Part shown: positions 55,433-64,000 of the stretch, piece by piece | Layout: each line of letters begins with the position of its first letter | How positions within the stretch are numbered: the first letter of the stretch is position 1 | Origin: Arenibacter palladensis | GTDB taxonomy: Bacteria; Bacteroidota; Bacteroidia; Flavobacteriales; Flavobacteriaceae | NCBI RefSeq assembly: GCF_900129275.1 | Contig: NZ_FQUX01000003.1 | Coordinates: forward strand, 434,001-498,000 | Direction of reading: 5' to 3' | Length of the DNA stretch: 64,000 nt | The notes under the pieces: model-generated | Databases searched by the model: none | Seen by the model: the letters and a program-made list of their open reading frames with translations, nothing else | What the model was told of the DNA's origin: nothing | Translations under genes and position numbers: made by a program

Positions 55433-56743
55433 TTATAACAGTCCCCACGACCACAAGCGGTCAAAATCATCTGACCACCTATCACCAATGTCCGTTCTGT
55501 AATAAACATTATTAATAATGATATTACTTATCCTATTCTGCATCATTTTTTGGGCATCTTTCATAGTGAGGCCGGTTCCTGTGACCAACAAAGCTATACC
55601 CGTATTTCCGGTAATAAGCCATTCATCATTAATTTTCTTGAGATGCATGGGATGCACCCCATCTTTCATATCCTTTTTAAAGACGATGACGGAATCCTTC
55701 GAAAATAGTTCAAAGGTTTTTTTATCTTCGAAAGGAAAAGGGGGGACCACCATATAGGCTCCAACCTGAAAACCTTTTCTAACATTAATCCTAAAACTCT
55801 CTCCGGAGGCCAACTTAAAAAACATATTTCCCAACGGTTCCAAAATTCCGGCACGCTGTATAAATATCTGTGGGTATCCAAATCTGGAAGTAAATTCCAA
55901 GGGATATATACCATTGCCGTTCACAATACAATTAATATCCAATTGACCTATAAAACCACCCTTGGCCAAGGAACTTTCAAACTTCTTCAAGGTCGCCTCA
56001 AAAATAGGTGAATCCTTGGTCCAAAACATACTGGATCCCATCTCCCCGGTGGATACTCCCAATTCCTTTGGAAAAAGCTTCTTATGCTCGAAGGTAATAT
56101 TAATCGGATAAATAAACTCCTTCCCGTTAAAATAGGCAGACGCGGACACCTCTACCCCTTTTACCTTGCGCTGCAATTGAAAATTTCCAAAATCATTACC
56201 CCACGATTTCTCATACGCCTTTAAAACCCTGATTACATCCAACCCTTCGTCATCACTGCCAACAAACAACAATTGCTTGTATTCTTGCGTTTCTCCAGAT
56301 GGCTTTATCACGTAGGCATTGGGGTTCGCCTTAACATAGTCGATAGCATCCTGAAAATTGAAAAACTCTTTGGATGGCAATATTTTTATGCCATGTTTCT
56401 TTAATTCTGCCTGTCCAAAATTACGGTCCAATTCCAAAAGATCGGAATATTCCGTACCCCCAACCACTAACTTACCTTGCGCCCTTAGTTCTGAACATAT
56501 TTTACCATAACCGGTATAATCAAAAATAAGGACATCTGCCCAATCGATATAGCTTTTCCAGTCTTTGGCCTTTTGCACAAAACCATAGCCTATTTCCCTG
56601 GATGGCTTATCTTCGATATACATTTTAACGGCGTGGCCTTCGTTCAAAATGGCTACCGCCATATCCAATGTTTCACCCCATCGTGATACGATCAAGAAAT
56701 TGCGTTTAATTTCTATTTGTTTTTTAAATTTCTCCTTTTTCAA
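55433..56743 (-). CDS. GARS-like ATP-grasp protein
   Basis: The 436-residue protein resembles phosphoribosylamine-glycine ligase in its ATP-grasp region (AYVIKPSGETQEYKQLLFVG; GVEVSASAYFNG; GFIGQLDINCIVNGNGIYPL; EFTSRFGYPQIFIQRAG). It lacks the GGREH N-terminal motif of true PurD and starts with NFLIVSRWGETLDMA. It is therefore probably a ligase with a different amine substrate. It shares an operon with the GNAT gene. Function is not established. Confidence 0.75.
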   Translation of the reverse strand: MKKEKFKKQIEIKRNFLIVSRWGETLDMAVAILNEGHAVKMYIEDKPSREIGYGFVQKAKDWKSYIDWADVLIFDYTGYGKICSELRAQGKLVVGGTEYSDLLELDRNFGQAELKKHGIKILPSKEFFNFQDAIDYVKANPNAYVIKPSGETQEYKQLLFVGSDDEGLDVIRVLKAYEKSWGNDFGNFQLQRKVKGVEVSASAYFNGKEFIYPINITFEHKKLFPKELGVSTGEMGSSMFWTKDSPIFEATLKKFESSLAKGGFIGQLDINCIVNGNGIYPLEFTSRFGYPQIFIQRAGILEPLGNMFFKLASGESFRINVRKGFQVGAYMVVPPFPFEDKKTFELFSKDSVIVFKKDMKDGVHPMHLKKINDEWLITGNTGIALLVTGTGLTMKDAQKMMQNRISNIIINNVYYRTDIGDRWSDDFDRLWSWGLL

Positions 56744-57157
56744 TTTATTGAGATATATTATTTTTTTAAGAATTAGTTACCAAGTTTATTTGAAGCTATA
56801 GTGCATAAAGTAACGATTTTAATTGCAAAATAGACTGAAAACCAGCTATTTCCCTTTTAAAACAAAACAATTTTAATAAATATTCGTTAATGTAATTCGG
56901 CGTCCTATGTTGGGGACAGTAGAGCATAACCATGGTATGCCCGAATTGGAGTGTAGGTTTCAATATACCAAGCTAGTGCCCAATAGTGAATAATTTTGAA
57001 GCAAATATATGTGAAAATTAAATATCTAATAAAAATAAAGGGCAGAAAATTATAGTCAACTTTATACCCCTTTGTGTCGTACAACAACCATAATTGGTTT
57101 TTGACATAACCATGTTTTTAGCCTATTGATATACTTCATAAATATCAACTACTACAA
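56744..57157. other. divergent intergenic region before the CpsB genes
   Basis: These 414 nt separate the ATP-grasp gene from the capsule-related genes. I see no supported gene; a 60-codon open stretch on the minus strand (57087-56905) has no recognisable features. A near-palindrome GCATAaCCATGGTATGC lies at about 56924-56940. Confidence 0.4.
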
Positions 57158-57898
57158 ATGTTCCAAATACTAATTAAGAAAAATTTTCTGGTAGACTATC
57201 TAGGACACTTCGTAGATATCCATAATCATATCTTACCCGGACTCGATGACGGGGCTAAGGATATTGAGGACTCTTTGGATATAATCACCGGCTTTAATGA
57301 AATTGGAATTAGCCACATAGTAACTACGCCCCATGTAAATCAAAATTACTACCCAAATACAACAGAAAGCATTCATACCGCTCACAACCTGGTTCAAAAT
57401 CAATTATTGCATTTAGGATTAAAGCATATTGCTTTGGAGTCATCCTCGGAGTATATGATTGATTCAAATTTCGAGAATTTATTGGACCAAAAACTTATAG
57501 CTCCAATTCGCAATAAATTTTTGTTAGTGGAAATGCCCTTTCTACAAAGCCCTATTAACTTTGACCAAGCCACTTTTAAAATAGCAACCAAGGGCTATTA
57601 TCCAATATTGGCACATCCAGAGCGCTACTTTTTTCTACATAGCAATTACAAAAATTATGGAGGCTTTAAATCCAAAGGAATTTCTTTACAATTAAATCTA
57701 TTGTCTCTCGGTAATTATTACGGAAAGCAAGTGTCCAAAATTGCAGAAAAGCTTCTAATGAACGATTACATAGACTTTGCGGGTACGGATATACACAATA
57801 TTAACCAATTGCAGTTGCTAAAAGACATTAAACTAAGCAATAGGACCTTAAATAAATTAATCCCAATTTTAAATAGGAATGTGGAAACATTCTATTAA
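57158..57898 (+). CDS. CpsB/CapC-type PHP tyrosine-protein phosphatase, copy 1
   Basis: The 246-residue protein has the PHP-fold metal motifs DIHNHILPGLDDGA (His22, His24), TTPHVNQNYYPN, the LAHPERYF segment and GTDIHN. Such CpsB-like phosphatases remove phosphate from the tyrosine-rich tail of Wzc-type kinases and so control capsule chain export. It is one of two tandem paralogues of equal length; this copy has EYMIDSNF where the other has EHMIDANF. It is directed toward the Wzc gene, which lies on the opposite strand. Confidence 0.9.
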   Translation: MFQILIKKNFLVDYLGHFVDIHNHILPGLDDGAKDIEDSLDIITGFNEIGISHIVTTPHVNQNYYPNTTESIHTAHNLVQNQLLHLGLKHIALESSSEYMIDSNFENLLDQKLIAPIRNKFLLVEMPFLQSPINFDQATFKIATKGYYPILAHPERYFFLHSNYKNYGGFKSKGISLQLNLLSLGNYYGKQVSKIAEKLLMNDYIDFAGTDIHNINQLQLLKDIKLSNRTLNKLIPILNRNVETFY

Positions 57899-57983
57899 AA
57901 ATTGCAATTTATAATAGAACTGGACACTTGTGAATCCCATTCAATTTGTAGCCAAAAAAACAATTGCCTATAAGGATATTAAT

Positions 57984-58012
57984 TTGCAATAATTAATAAT
58001 ATCCTACCTTTG
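57984..58012 (+). promoter_or_regulatory. Bacteroidetes-type promoter for the second CpsB gene
   Basis: TTG at 57984-57986, an 18-nt spacer and TACCTTTG at 58005-58012 match the consensus. The expected start is near 58019, only about 10 nt before the ATG at 58029, so the leader is very short. Confidence 0.75.
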
Positions 58013-58028
58013 CCCGAAATTGAAATTC

Positions 58029-58769
58029 ATGTTTTATTTTTTTCAGAAGAAAAAATTTTTAGTTGACTCCCTTGAAAATTTTATAGACATACACAATCAC
58101 ATTCTACCTGGAATAGATGATGGTGCCAAAACTGTTGAAGACTCCATTAATCTTATAAAAGGATTCTCGGATATTGGGGTGAAAAAGTTTATTGCTACCC
58201 CCCATATCATGCATAATTATTATCCCAATGACTATGAGACCATTCATGCGGCACATGGCAAAGTACAAAATAAGCTTTTAAGGGAAGACATGAAAGATAT
58301 CACGCTGGATGTGGCAGCGGAACATATGATAGATGCCAATTTTGATCACCTTCTTGACCAGGAAAAAGTGATGCCGTTGAGAAATAATTATTTATTGATA
58401 GAAATGTCATATTTACAACCTCCTATCAATTTTGATGAGGCAATTTTAAATATAGCCGCCCATAGGCATTTCCCAATTCTTGCACATCCCGAAAGATATG
58501 CCTTCATACATCAGGACTCCTCTAAATTTCAAAAATATAAGAATAGTGGAATTTTATTTCAGATGAATATCTTATCCTTAAGCCAATTCTATGGTAAAGA
58601 CGTACAGAAAAAGGCTCACAAACTATTACAAAACGGTTTAATAGATTATGTAGCTTCTGATGTCCATAATCAACAACAGTTACAAAGTATTAAAGAGTTA
58701 CAACTGAGCAATAACCTAATAAAATTGCTTTATCCCGTTATTCAAAATACGATAAGCGATTTCTATTAA
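58029..58769 (+). CDS. CpsB/CapC-type PHP tyrosine-protein phosphatase, copy 2
   Basis: The 246-residue protein is a paralogue of the preceding gene, with the same motifs at the same positions (His22 and His24 in DIHNHILPGIDDGA; TPHIMHNYYPND; LAHPERYA; SDVHN). I chose the ATG at 58029 because it aligns with copy 1; a TTG at 58020 would lie at the predicted transcript start. It has its own promoter. Its stop is one base from the stop of the Wzc gene on the other strand. Confidence 0.9.
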   Translation: MFYFFQKKKFLVDSLENFIDIHNHILPGIDDGAKTVEDSINLIKGFSDIGVKKFIATPHIMHNYYPNDYETIHAAHGKVQNKLLREDMKDITLDVAAEHMIDANFDHLLDQEKVMPLRNNYLLIEMSYLQPPINFDEAILNIAAHRHFPILAHPERYAFIHQDSSKFQKYKNSGILFQMNILSLSQFYGKDVQKKAHKLLQNGLIDYVASDVHNQQQLQSIKELQLSNNLIKLLYPVIQNTISDFY

Positions 58770-58770
58770 A

Positions 58771-61146
58771 TTAGAACTGCCACCATTTTTTATGGGACTT
58801 GCCATATCCATATCCATATGAACCACCGTACCCCAAATTGGAAACCTTTACATTGTTCACAACAAAAGATAATCCATTTAATTTTCCCTCCTTTTTTAAT
58901 TTAACCGGAAAATCGAGTACTTTCTTCTCCGTAACCCCAGCTTTGGTTACATAAATAATATGATCCGCATATTCCGTAATCAATAAGGTATCCGTAACTA
59001 CCATCAAAGGCGCGGTATCTACTATGACATAGTCATATTTCCCAGAAACCTCCTCCAACAATTCTTTCATTCGGTTACTCATTAAAAGTTCTGCCGGATT
59101 GGGTGGTATTTTTCCTGAGTAGATAACATCAATGGTATTGGTGTGTACCAACATGGAATGTGTAATATCTTTGACATTCAAATCCTTATCGTACAAATAT
59201 TCCGTTAATCCAGTGTCTCTATTTCTTGAAGATCCACCAAGCTCGTCTATGTTTTTACTTTTAAAGAAACTATACAATTTCGGATTTCGGATATCGGCCC
59301 CTATTAAAAGTACTTTTTTGTTAGTACTGGCAAATATCATGGAAAGGTTCGAAGAAAGAAATGTTTTCCCTTCGCCCGGCACAGAAGAGGTAATATAAAT
59401 TAAGTTTCCTCTGCCATCATTACTTTTGGACTTTATCATGTAGTCTAAGTTGGTTCTTATAATTCTTAAGGACTCTGCCAAAATAGACCGATCATTCTTA
59501 CCTACCAACTTTGCCTCCTTCTTACCCAGCTTTGGAAGTTCCCCCAATACAGGTATGTCTCTAATTAATCTCTCCAAACCAGTTTTACTATGAACTTTAT
59601 TGTCCAGTAAGTCGTTGGCATAGATTATTGAAAATGGAATAATTAACCCAAACAAAAAGAACGTCATATACACAATCTTACTATTGGGAGATACGGGCAA
59701 TGAACTAACACTATAGGATTGATCAATTATTTTTGATTTTGGTTTGGCCGATGCATAAGAAATCTGGGATTCCTCCCGTTTCTGAAGCAAATAAAGGTAA
59801 AGAGATTCCGTAGTTTCCTGTTTCCTACCAATGTCCCTTAAGGCACGTTGATTTTTTGGTGCAGCGTATAATCGGGAATTTACCTTTGATAGCTGACTGC
59901 TTAGACTATTTACTTGTAGTGCTAAATTATTGGTCATACTTCCCAAACTGGATTGCATACTCCTTTTTAATCCTTGCAATTGTTGATCTAGATTTACAAT
60001 TACTGGATTCTTTTCATTGGAACTTTTTAACAATCGGTTCCTTTCCGCTACCAATTCATTGTATCTATTTGTGGTATTCGCAATAGTGGGATCGGATAAT
60101 CCCACATTGGAGGGGAGAGTTTCATAACCTTCCTGATTCTCGACCAAGTCTTTCATGGAGGAAGCAATGTCCAATTGTAATGCCGTATTTTGCAATTCTT
60201 GTTGGCTACTGGCACTTACCGTTAAATTAACGCTAGACTGTGATGCTATATCGGTAATACCCCTTCCTGCTTTGTAATCTTCCTCTGTTTGGTCTTGTAT
60301 AGAAAGGTTGGAATAAATTTCTGTAATCCTGTCATTGATAAATTCAGATGTTCTGTCCGCTACTGCCTTCCTATCCGCAATGGCATTGTTGTTATAGGTC
60401 TCTATCAAGGTATTGATAATATCCTTGGCCTTTTTTTGTATAGGATCGTTCAACGAAATATTCAGGATATTGGAATATTCAGCGGCGGGTGAAACCCTAA
60501 TACCATATTGATATTGTTGTGCTACTAGGGCCACTGGTGTAATAGCTACTCTGTAATTTCTGTCCCGGTAGGCCGTAATGTCCGTAACATTGGGGGTAAT
60601 TACGATGTCTCCAATGGGAGTAGAAATATTTTTTCCATAGGAATAAGGTTTAATAGGCTGGCCCTCCTCAAGCGTAAAACCGAAGGTAGTTTCATTGGAT
60701 ATGGTCAGATAAAAATTAAAATTAGCATTATTAATTATGGAATCCTTAGCAATAAAATTGACTTTAAAGGGCGGATTTTGATATATTTCAGAATCCAAAA
60801 TCTTTCCTAAAGAGGTAATCTTCACATTGAGACCCAACTTCTTTACCACTTCAATCAAATTCGACCTGGAATTTATTAATTCTATTTCATCCTCAACCTT
60901 ATTAGTCCCACCAGCCATCACTCCCAAATCCTGAAAAGTACTGAGTTCGGAATTGGAATTTTTATCATCCAATATTTGAATTTTAGCTTGGGCCGCATAC
61001 TCTGGAACAGAATACCTTAGCTTTACATAAGCAATTGCCAATGCCACTAGAACAGAAAGCACAAACCATTTCCAATGTTTGGTATAATTTGTTATATAAT
61101 CTTTTAATCCAGGTTCAGAGGATAAATTTTGAGAGTTCAAACCCAT
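58771..61146 (-). CDS. Wzc-like polysaccharide biosynthesis tyrosine autokinase
   Basis: The 791-residue inner-membrane protein has two membrane helices (about 30-50 and 475-495) flanking a Wzz/GNVR periplasmic domain with long coiled helices (about 250-440). A BY-kinase domain follows with Walker A GEGKT at 591-595, Walker A' VLLIGADIRNP and Walker B YVIVDTAP. The C-terminal tail carries Tyr773, 777, 779 and 781. It controls polymerisation and export of a surface polysaccharide. The ATG at 61146 is preferred to a TTG at 61155. It lies 23 nt after the Wza-like gene and faces the CpsB phosphatases. Confidence 0.94.
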   Translation of the reverse strand: MGLNSQNLSSEPGLKDYITNYTKHWKWFVLSVLVALAIAYVKLRYSVPEYAAQAKIQILDDKNSNSELSTFQDLGVMAGGTNKVEDEIELINSRSNLIEVVKKLGLNVKITSLGKILDSEIYQNPPFKVNFIAKDSIINNANFNFYLTISNETTFGFTLEEGQPIKPYSYGKNISTPIGDIVITPNVTDITAYRDRNYRVAITPVALVAQQYQYGIRVSPAAEYSNILNISLNDPIQKKAKDIINTLIETYNNNAIADRKAVADRTSEFINDRITEIYSNLSIQDQTEEDYKAGRGITDIASQSSVNLTVSASSQQELQNTALQLDIASSMKDLVENQEGYETLPSNVGLSDPTIANTTNRYNELVAERNRLLKSSNEKNPVIVNLDQQLQGLKRSMQSSLGSMTNNLALQVNSLSSQLSKVNSRLYAAPKNQRALRDIGRKQETTESLYLYLLQKREESQISYASAKPKSKIIDQSYSVSSLPVSPNSKIVYMTFFLFGLIIPFSIIYANDLLDNKVHSKTGLERLIRDIPVLGELPKLGKKEAKLVGKNDRSILAESLRIIRTNLDYMIKSKSNDGRGNLIYITSSVPGEGKTFLSSNLSMIFASTNKKVLLIGADIRNPKLYSFFKSKNIDELGGSSRNRDTGLTEYLYDKDLNVKDITHSMLVHTNTIDVIYSGKIPPNPAELLMSNRMKELLEEVSGKYDYVIVDTAPLMVVTDTLLITEYADHIIYVTKAGVTEKKVLDFPVKLKKEGKLNGLSFVVNNVKVSNLGYGGSYGYGYGKSHKKWWQF

Positions 61147-61169
61147 TGTAATCAATAATTTTATTGTAT

Positions 61170-61949
61170 TTAATTTCTTGTAATCAACACTACGGTAGTA
61201 GTAATTATAATTGAAGCGATAGATAGTGCTATAGAAGACCTACTATCTAGGGTTGCAGAAGCAATAAGTGATTTGTTGGGCTCAACATACACTACATCGT
61301 TTTGGGTTAGGTAATATACCGGCGAGTTTAAAACTTCTTTTTTGGTGAGATCAATTCGAGTATACACTTTGGTTCCGTTAAAATCACGGATAACCATTAC
61401 ATTATCACGCATACCCTTTATGTTAAGGTCCCCTGCCAATCCCAAGGCTTCCAATACTGTTATTTGCTCTCCGTTTACAGCGTAAGTCCCTGGTCTATTT
61501 ACGGCACCCAATACAGTAACGGTGAAATTTTTCAATCTAATGTTAATAATTGGATCCTTTAAATAATCCTTTAATCGTTCGGTTAACAAGTTTTTGGCCT
61601 CACCTGGTGAAAGCCCCAATAATTTGACAGTGCCAAGAACTGGAAAATCTATTTCACCGTTTTTGTCAATGATATAATCCAGCTCTTCTGGCCTCATTCC
61701 CCCCTCAACAATACCCTTCATAATATTGAAAGGCACACTGGCCTGGGGATCTAAGGTAGAAACATTGATGCTCAGTACATCGTCAATCTTAAACCGGTTT
61801 AAATTGGAATTATCGCTGACTATGGTCTCAAAAGCACTGGCATTCTGAAAATAAACCACATCTTTCTTAGACCCACAGGAGGATATTAATATAGTAGATA
61901 CAACTAAGGCAAAAGCTCTTAAGCCCATAATTTTATTGTTTTTAAACAT
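61170..61949 (-). CDS. Wza-like polysaccharide export lipoprotein
   Basis: The 259-residue lipoprotein (signal ending at Cys25) has the Poly_export domain (FKIDDVLSINVSTLDPQ; IDFPVLGTVKLLGLSPGEAK; LKDPIINIRLKNF) and a single SLBB-like segment (VTVLGAVNRPGTYAVNGEQI; DNVMVIRD). A C-terminal hydrophobic helix (about 238-256) is present, as usual in Bacteroidetes members. It forms the outer part of the export channel that Wzc controls. An alternative ATG at 61928 gives a shorter signal. Confidence 0.93.
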   Translation of the reverse strand: MFKNNKIMGLRAFALVVSTILISSCGSKKDVVYFQNASAFETIVSDNSNLNRFKIDDVLSINVSTLDPQASVPFNIMKGIVEGGMRPEELDYIIDKNGEIDFPVLGTVKLLGLSPGEAKNLLTERLKDYLKDPIINIRLKNFTVTVLGAVNRPGTYAVNGEQITVLEALGLAGDLNIKGMRDNVMVIRDFNGTKVYTRIDLTKKEVLNSPVYYLTQNDVVYVEPNKSLIASATLDSRSSIALSIASIIITTTVVLITRN

Positions 61950-61985
61950 AATATAGCGGATTTCTAATGCAAGTATAATGAAAAT

Positions 61986-63941
61986 TTAGGACTGTAAAAT
62001 TTTCTTTGTAAGGTTTGTATGGGCTGCAACCTCAGCTTCCTCAATGGGTTTGGACTCCTTTTTATCAAGTTTACAGAGTTCTGAATTATTTGAAACATAT
62101 TCAGGTACAATCTCTTTCATCAATTTAACCGTATTTTCATTAAAAAACATGTTAGAAACACATAATTCATTGATTTTGGATTTGGTCTCCTCATAAATCA
62201 ATTCCCTGGATTTACTGATCATAATTTTCTTATGATATGTAGGCATAGTATCTTCACCATTGGCTAGTAGCTCCTCGTATAATTTTTCGCCCGGTCTAAG
62301 CCCTGTAATTTTGATATCGATATCTTCAGGATATTTCAGTCCAGATAATTTGATCATATTTTTTGCCAGATCAAAAATCTTTACGGAATCACCCATATCA
62401 AATATAAATATTTCTCCCCCTTGACCCATTCCTCCAGCTTCCAAAACCAATTGTGCAGCCTCTGGAATAGTCATAAAATAACGAGTGATTTCCTTATGTG
62501 TAACTGTTAGCGGACCACCCTTCTCTATTTGTTTTTTAAACAGAGGAATTACTGAACCATTGGACCCTAGTACATTTCCAAATCTTGTGGTAATAAACTT
62601 TGTCTTCTTGTATTGTTCGGCACAGCTGATGTACATTTCCGCGATCCTCTTAGTAGCTCCCATTACATTGGTCGGATTAACCGCTTTATCCGTGGAAACA
62701 AAAATAAATTTATCCACATTGTTATCTAAGGACAGGTCCACAATAACTTTAGTACCTGCCACATTAATTTTAATGGCCTCATAGGAATTATACTCCATGA
62801 GTGGCACATGTTTATAGGCTGCAGCATGGAACACCATATGGGGTTTATATTCCTGAAAAATAGAAGACATTCTATTTTTATCCCTTATATCCCCGACTAT
62901 GGGAATGAAATTATGGAATCCATTCTGTTTTAATTCTTGCTGTAAGTCGTACAACGCAGATTCGGCCTGATCAATAACAATTAAGGATTTGTATTCGCAA
63001 TTGGCTATCTGCCTTACCAGTTCACTACCAATTGAACCTGCGCCACCAGTTACAAAGATTACCTTATCCCTAAGTTCATTGGCTATTCTCTTATTCTTGA
63101 TATTGATCGGTACCCGATCCAAAAGGTCTTCGATCTGTACTTGTTTGATCTGGGATATTTTCAGCTCTCCATTGATCCAATCCTCTATAGGAGGAACAAT
63201 TTTAACTTGCACGGGGAAATCGACTAATTCTTCCACCAATTGTCTGAGCTTATTGTGATCTATATTCTGTATTGAAAAAATAATCTCAGATATATCATTG
63301 CTCTTTATAAAATAGTCCGTAAGTACCTCTGGACCATATACCCGTACCCCATTAATATTTTTACCTACTTTTTCATAATCCTTATCGATATAACCCACTA
63401 CTTTGGAAATACTACCGCTGTGGCCTGTCAAGGCATTTTGGGTTAAAATGCCAGATTCTCCGGCACCATAAATAAGTACGTTCTTGGTTATCTTAAATTG
63501 CTTAACAAAATTGTAATAAGCGGTCTTAAAAACATATCGGGAGGCAGTTAAAGCGATAAAATTCAAAAGACTATGAATAATAATTATAGATAAGGGAACT
63601 GTAAAACCGTCCATAAAATCCATTTCCCGATTAAGGATTACCATAAATATGGTAATGATACTGGAGAGACATATAGCATTAAAAATATTGTATACATCCC
63701 TTACGCCGGTATGTCGCACTACACCCTTATAGGAACCGGTTATTAAAAAGGATATTGCACCAATTAACATGATAACCGGTAGCTGCAATAGTAATTTATC
63801 ACTATCAAAATTAAGGGTAAGATTAAAACGGATAAGATAAGAAAACACAAACGTTATGGTTACCAACATTAAATCGATTACCAACACGATCCATTTGGAA
63901 GTATATTTCTGCGCCCTATTGGTTAAGTAGTGTTGTATCAT
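61986..63941 (-). CDS. CapD/WbpM-like nucleotide-sugar 4,6-dehydratase
   Basis: The 651-residue protein has about four N-terminal membrane helices (about 18-135), a first Rossmann-like domain (NVLIYGAGESG near 155-163) and an SDR catalytic domain with TGGAGSIG at 298-305 and STDKAVNPTNVMGATK at 416-431. Met427 stands where most SDRs have Tyr, as in the WbpM/PglF group, which makes UDP-4-keto-6-deoxy-HexNAc. It starts a capsule/exopolysaccharide operon. About 59 nt of upstream sequence remain in the window. Confidence 0.93.
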   Translation of the reverse strand: MIQHYLTNRAQKYTSKWIVLVIDLMLVTITFVFSYLIRFNLTLNFDSDKLLLQLPVIMLIGAISFLITGSYKGVVRHTGVRDVYNIFNAICLSSIITIFMVILNREMDFMDGFTVPLSIIIIHSLLNFIALTASRYVFKTAYYNFVKQFKITKNVLIYGAGESGILTQNALTGHSGSISKVVGYIDKDYEKVGKNINGVRVYGPEVLTDYFIKSNDISEIIFSIQNIDHNKLRQLVEELVDFPVQVKIVPPIEDWINGELKISQIKQVQIEDLLDRVPINIKNKRIANELRDKVIFVTGGAGSIGSELVRQIANCEYKSLIVIDQAESALYDLQQELKQNGFHNFIPIVGDIRDKNRMSSIFQEYKPHMVFHAAAYKHVPLMEYNSYEAIKINVAGTKVIVDLSLDNNVDKFIFVSTDKAVNPTNVMGATKRIAEMYISCAEQYKKTKFITTRFGNVLGSNGSVIPLFKKQIEKGGPLTVTHKEITRYFMTIPEAAQLVLEAGGMGQGGEIFIFDMGDSVKIFDLAKNMIKLSGLKYPEDIDIKITGLRPGEKLYEELLANGEDTMPTYHKKIMISKSRELIYEETKSKINELCVSNMFFNENTVKLMKEIVPEYVSNNSELCKLDKKESKPIEEAEVAAHTNLTKKILQS

Positions 63942-64000
63942 TTGGTCATTGCTATTTTAATTACTTCAATTACTCGATCAAGATCCCCCATTTGCAGATT

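Noticed and set aside
56905-57087. 60-codon minus-strand ORF between the ATP-grasp and CpsB genes
   Set aside because: Aromatic-rich sequence typical of AT-rich non-coding DNA; no start context or homology.

Overview
This is a low-GC chromosomal window from a gliding Bacteroidetes bacterium, most likely a marine member of the Flavobacteriaceae. The evidence is: gldF-gldG next to dnaN; two SusC/SusD systems, each under an ECF sigma / FecR pair; a cluster of sulfatases; and promoters of the Bacteroidetes type (TTG, 18-nt spacer, TAnnTTTG). No tRNA, rRNA, CRISPR array, phage or intact insertion sequence was seen.

Region 1 (1-13.8 kb) is mostly core genome. It holds a DUF294/CBS/cyclic-nucleotide-binding protein overlapping a DEDDh exonuclease; purC and phoH on the minus strand; and an operon of SAM-hydroxide adenosyltransferase, an ABM-fold monooxygenase, gldF and gldG, followed by dnaN. 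A bidirectional terminator closes dnaN against a DUF4870 gene. Then come a coiled-coil secreted protein, mnmE and a YpfJ-type zinc metallopeptidase. phoH and the SAM-hydroxide gene are served by two promoters that overlap face to face.

Region 2 (13.8-20.3 kb) shows decay. It has a bacterial PH-domain gene cut by an in-frame TAG, an intact CBM9-like/DUF5916 outer-membrane protein, a probable membrane-protein 3' remnant, and a clear fossil of a SusD gene (its last ~30 codons) just upstream of a FAD-dependent oxidoreductase and a lipoprotein with a flavinylation-like motif.

Region 3 (17.3-35.1 kb) is an unusual locus I call PUL1: sigma, FecR, SusC, SusD, then a PSD1-type (PSCyt1-DUF1549-LamG-DUF1553) lipoprotein, a DUF1501 protein, an NHL-propeller protein, a membrane c-type cytochrome with leucine-rich repeats, the FAD oxidoreductase and the FMN-like lipoprotein. 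It encodes no recognisable glycoside hydrolase or lyase. Instead it carries exported redox proteins, three with twin-arginine signals. This is the best candidate for an undescribed system: SusCD-mediated uptake coupled to oxidative processing outside the cytoplasm.

Region 4 (37.4-49.2 kb) is PUL2: a paralogous sigma, FecR, SusC and SusD plus three S1-family formylglycine sulfatases, again without a glycoside hydrolase. Both PULs share control features: a conserved block with a mini-ORF before fecR, and a hairpin with a plus-strand T-tract between fecR and susC that could end an antisense RNA. A repeated terminator hairpin ends three minus-strand transcription units across the two loci. Between the PULs lie a membrane four-helix-bundle protein and a small secreted protein.

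Region 5 (49.5-56.7 kb) holds an isoquinoline-oxidoreductase-like molybdenum hydroxylase (iorA, Tat-exported iorB), a small unknown gene, a PhnA-like protein, an MFS exporter, a GNAT acetyltransferase and a GARS-like ATP-grasp protein.

Region 6 (57.1-64 kb) is the edge of a capsule/exopolysaccharide locus: two tandem CpsB-type PHP phosphatases facing the Wzc-like tyrosine autokinase, then a Wza-like export lipoprotein and a CapD/WbpM-like nucleotide-sugar 4,6-dehydratase.
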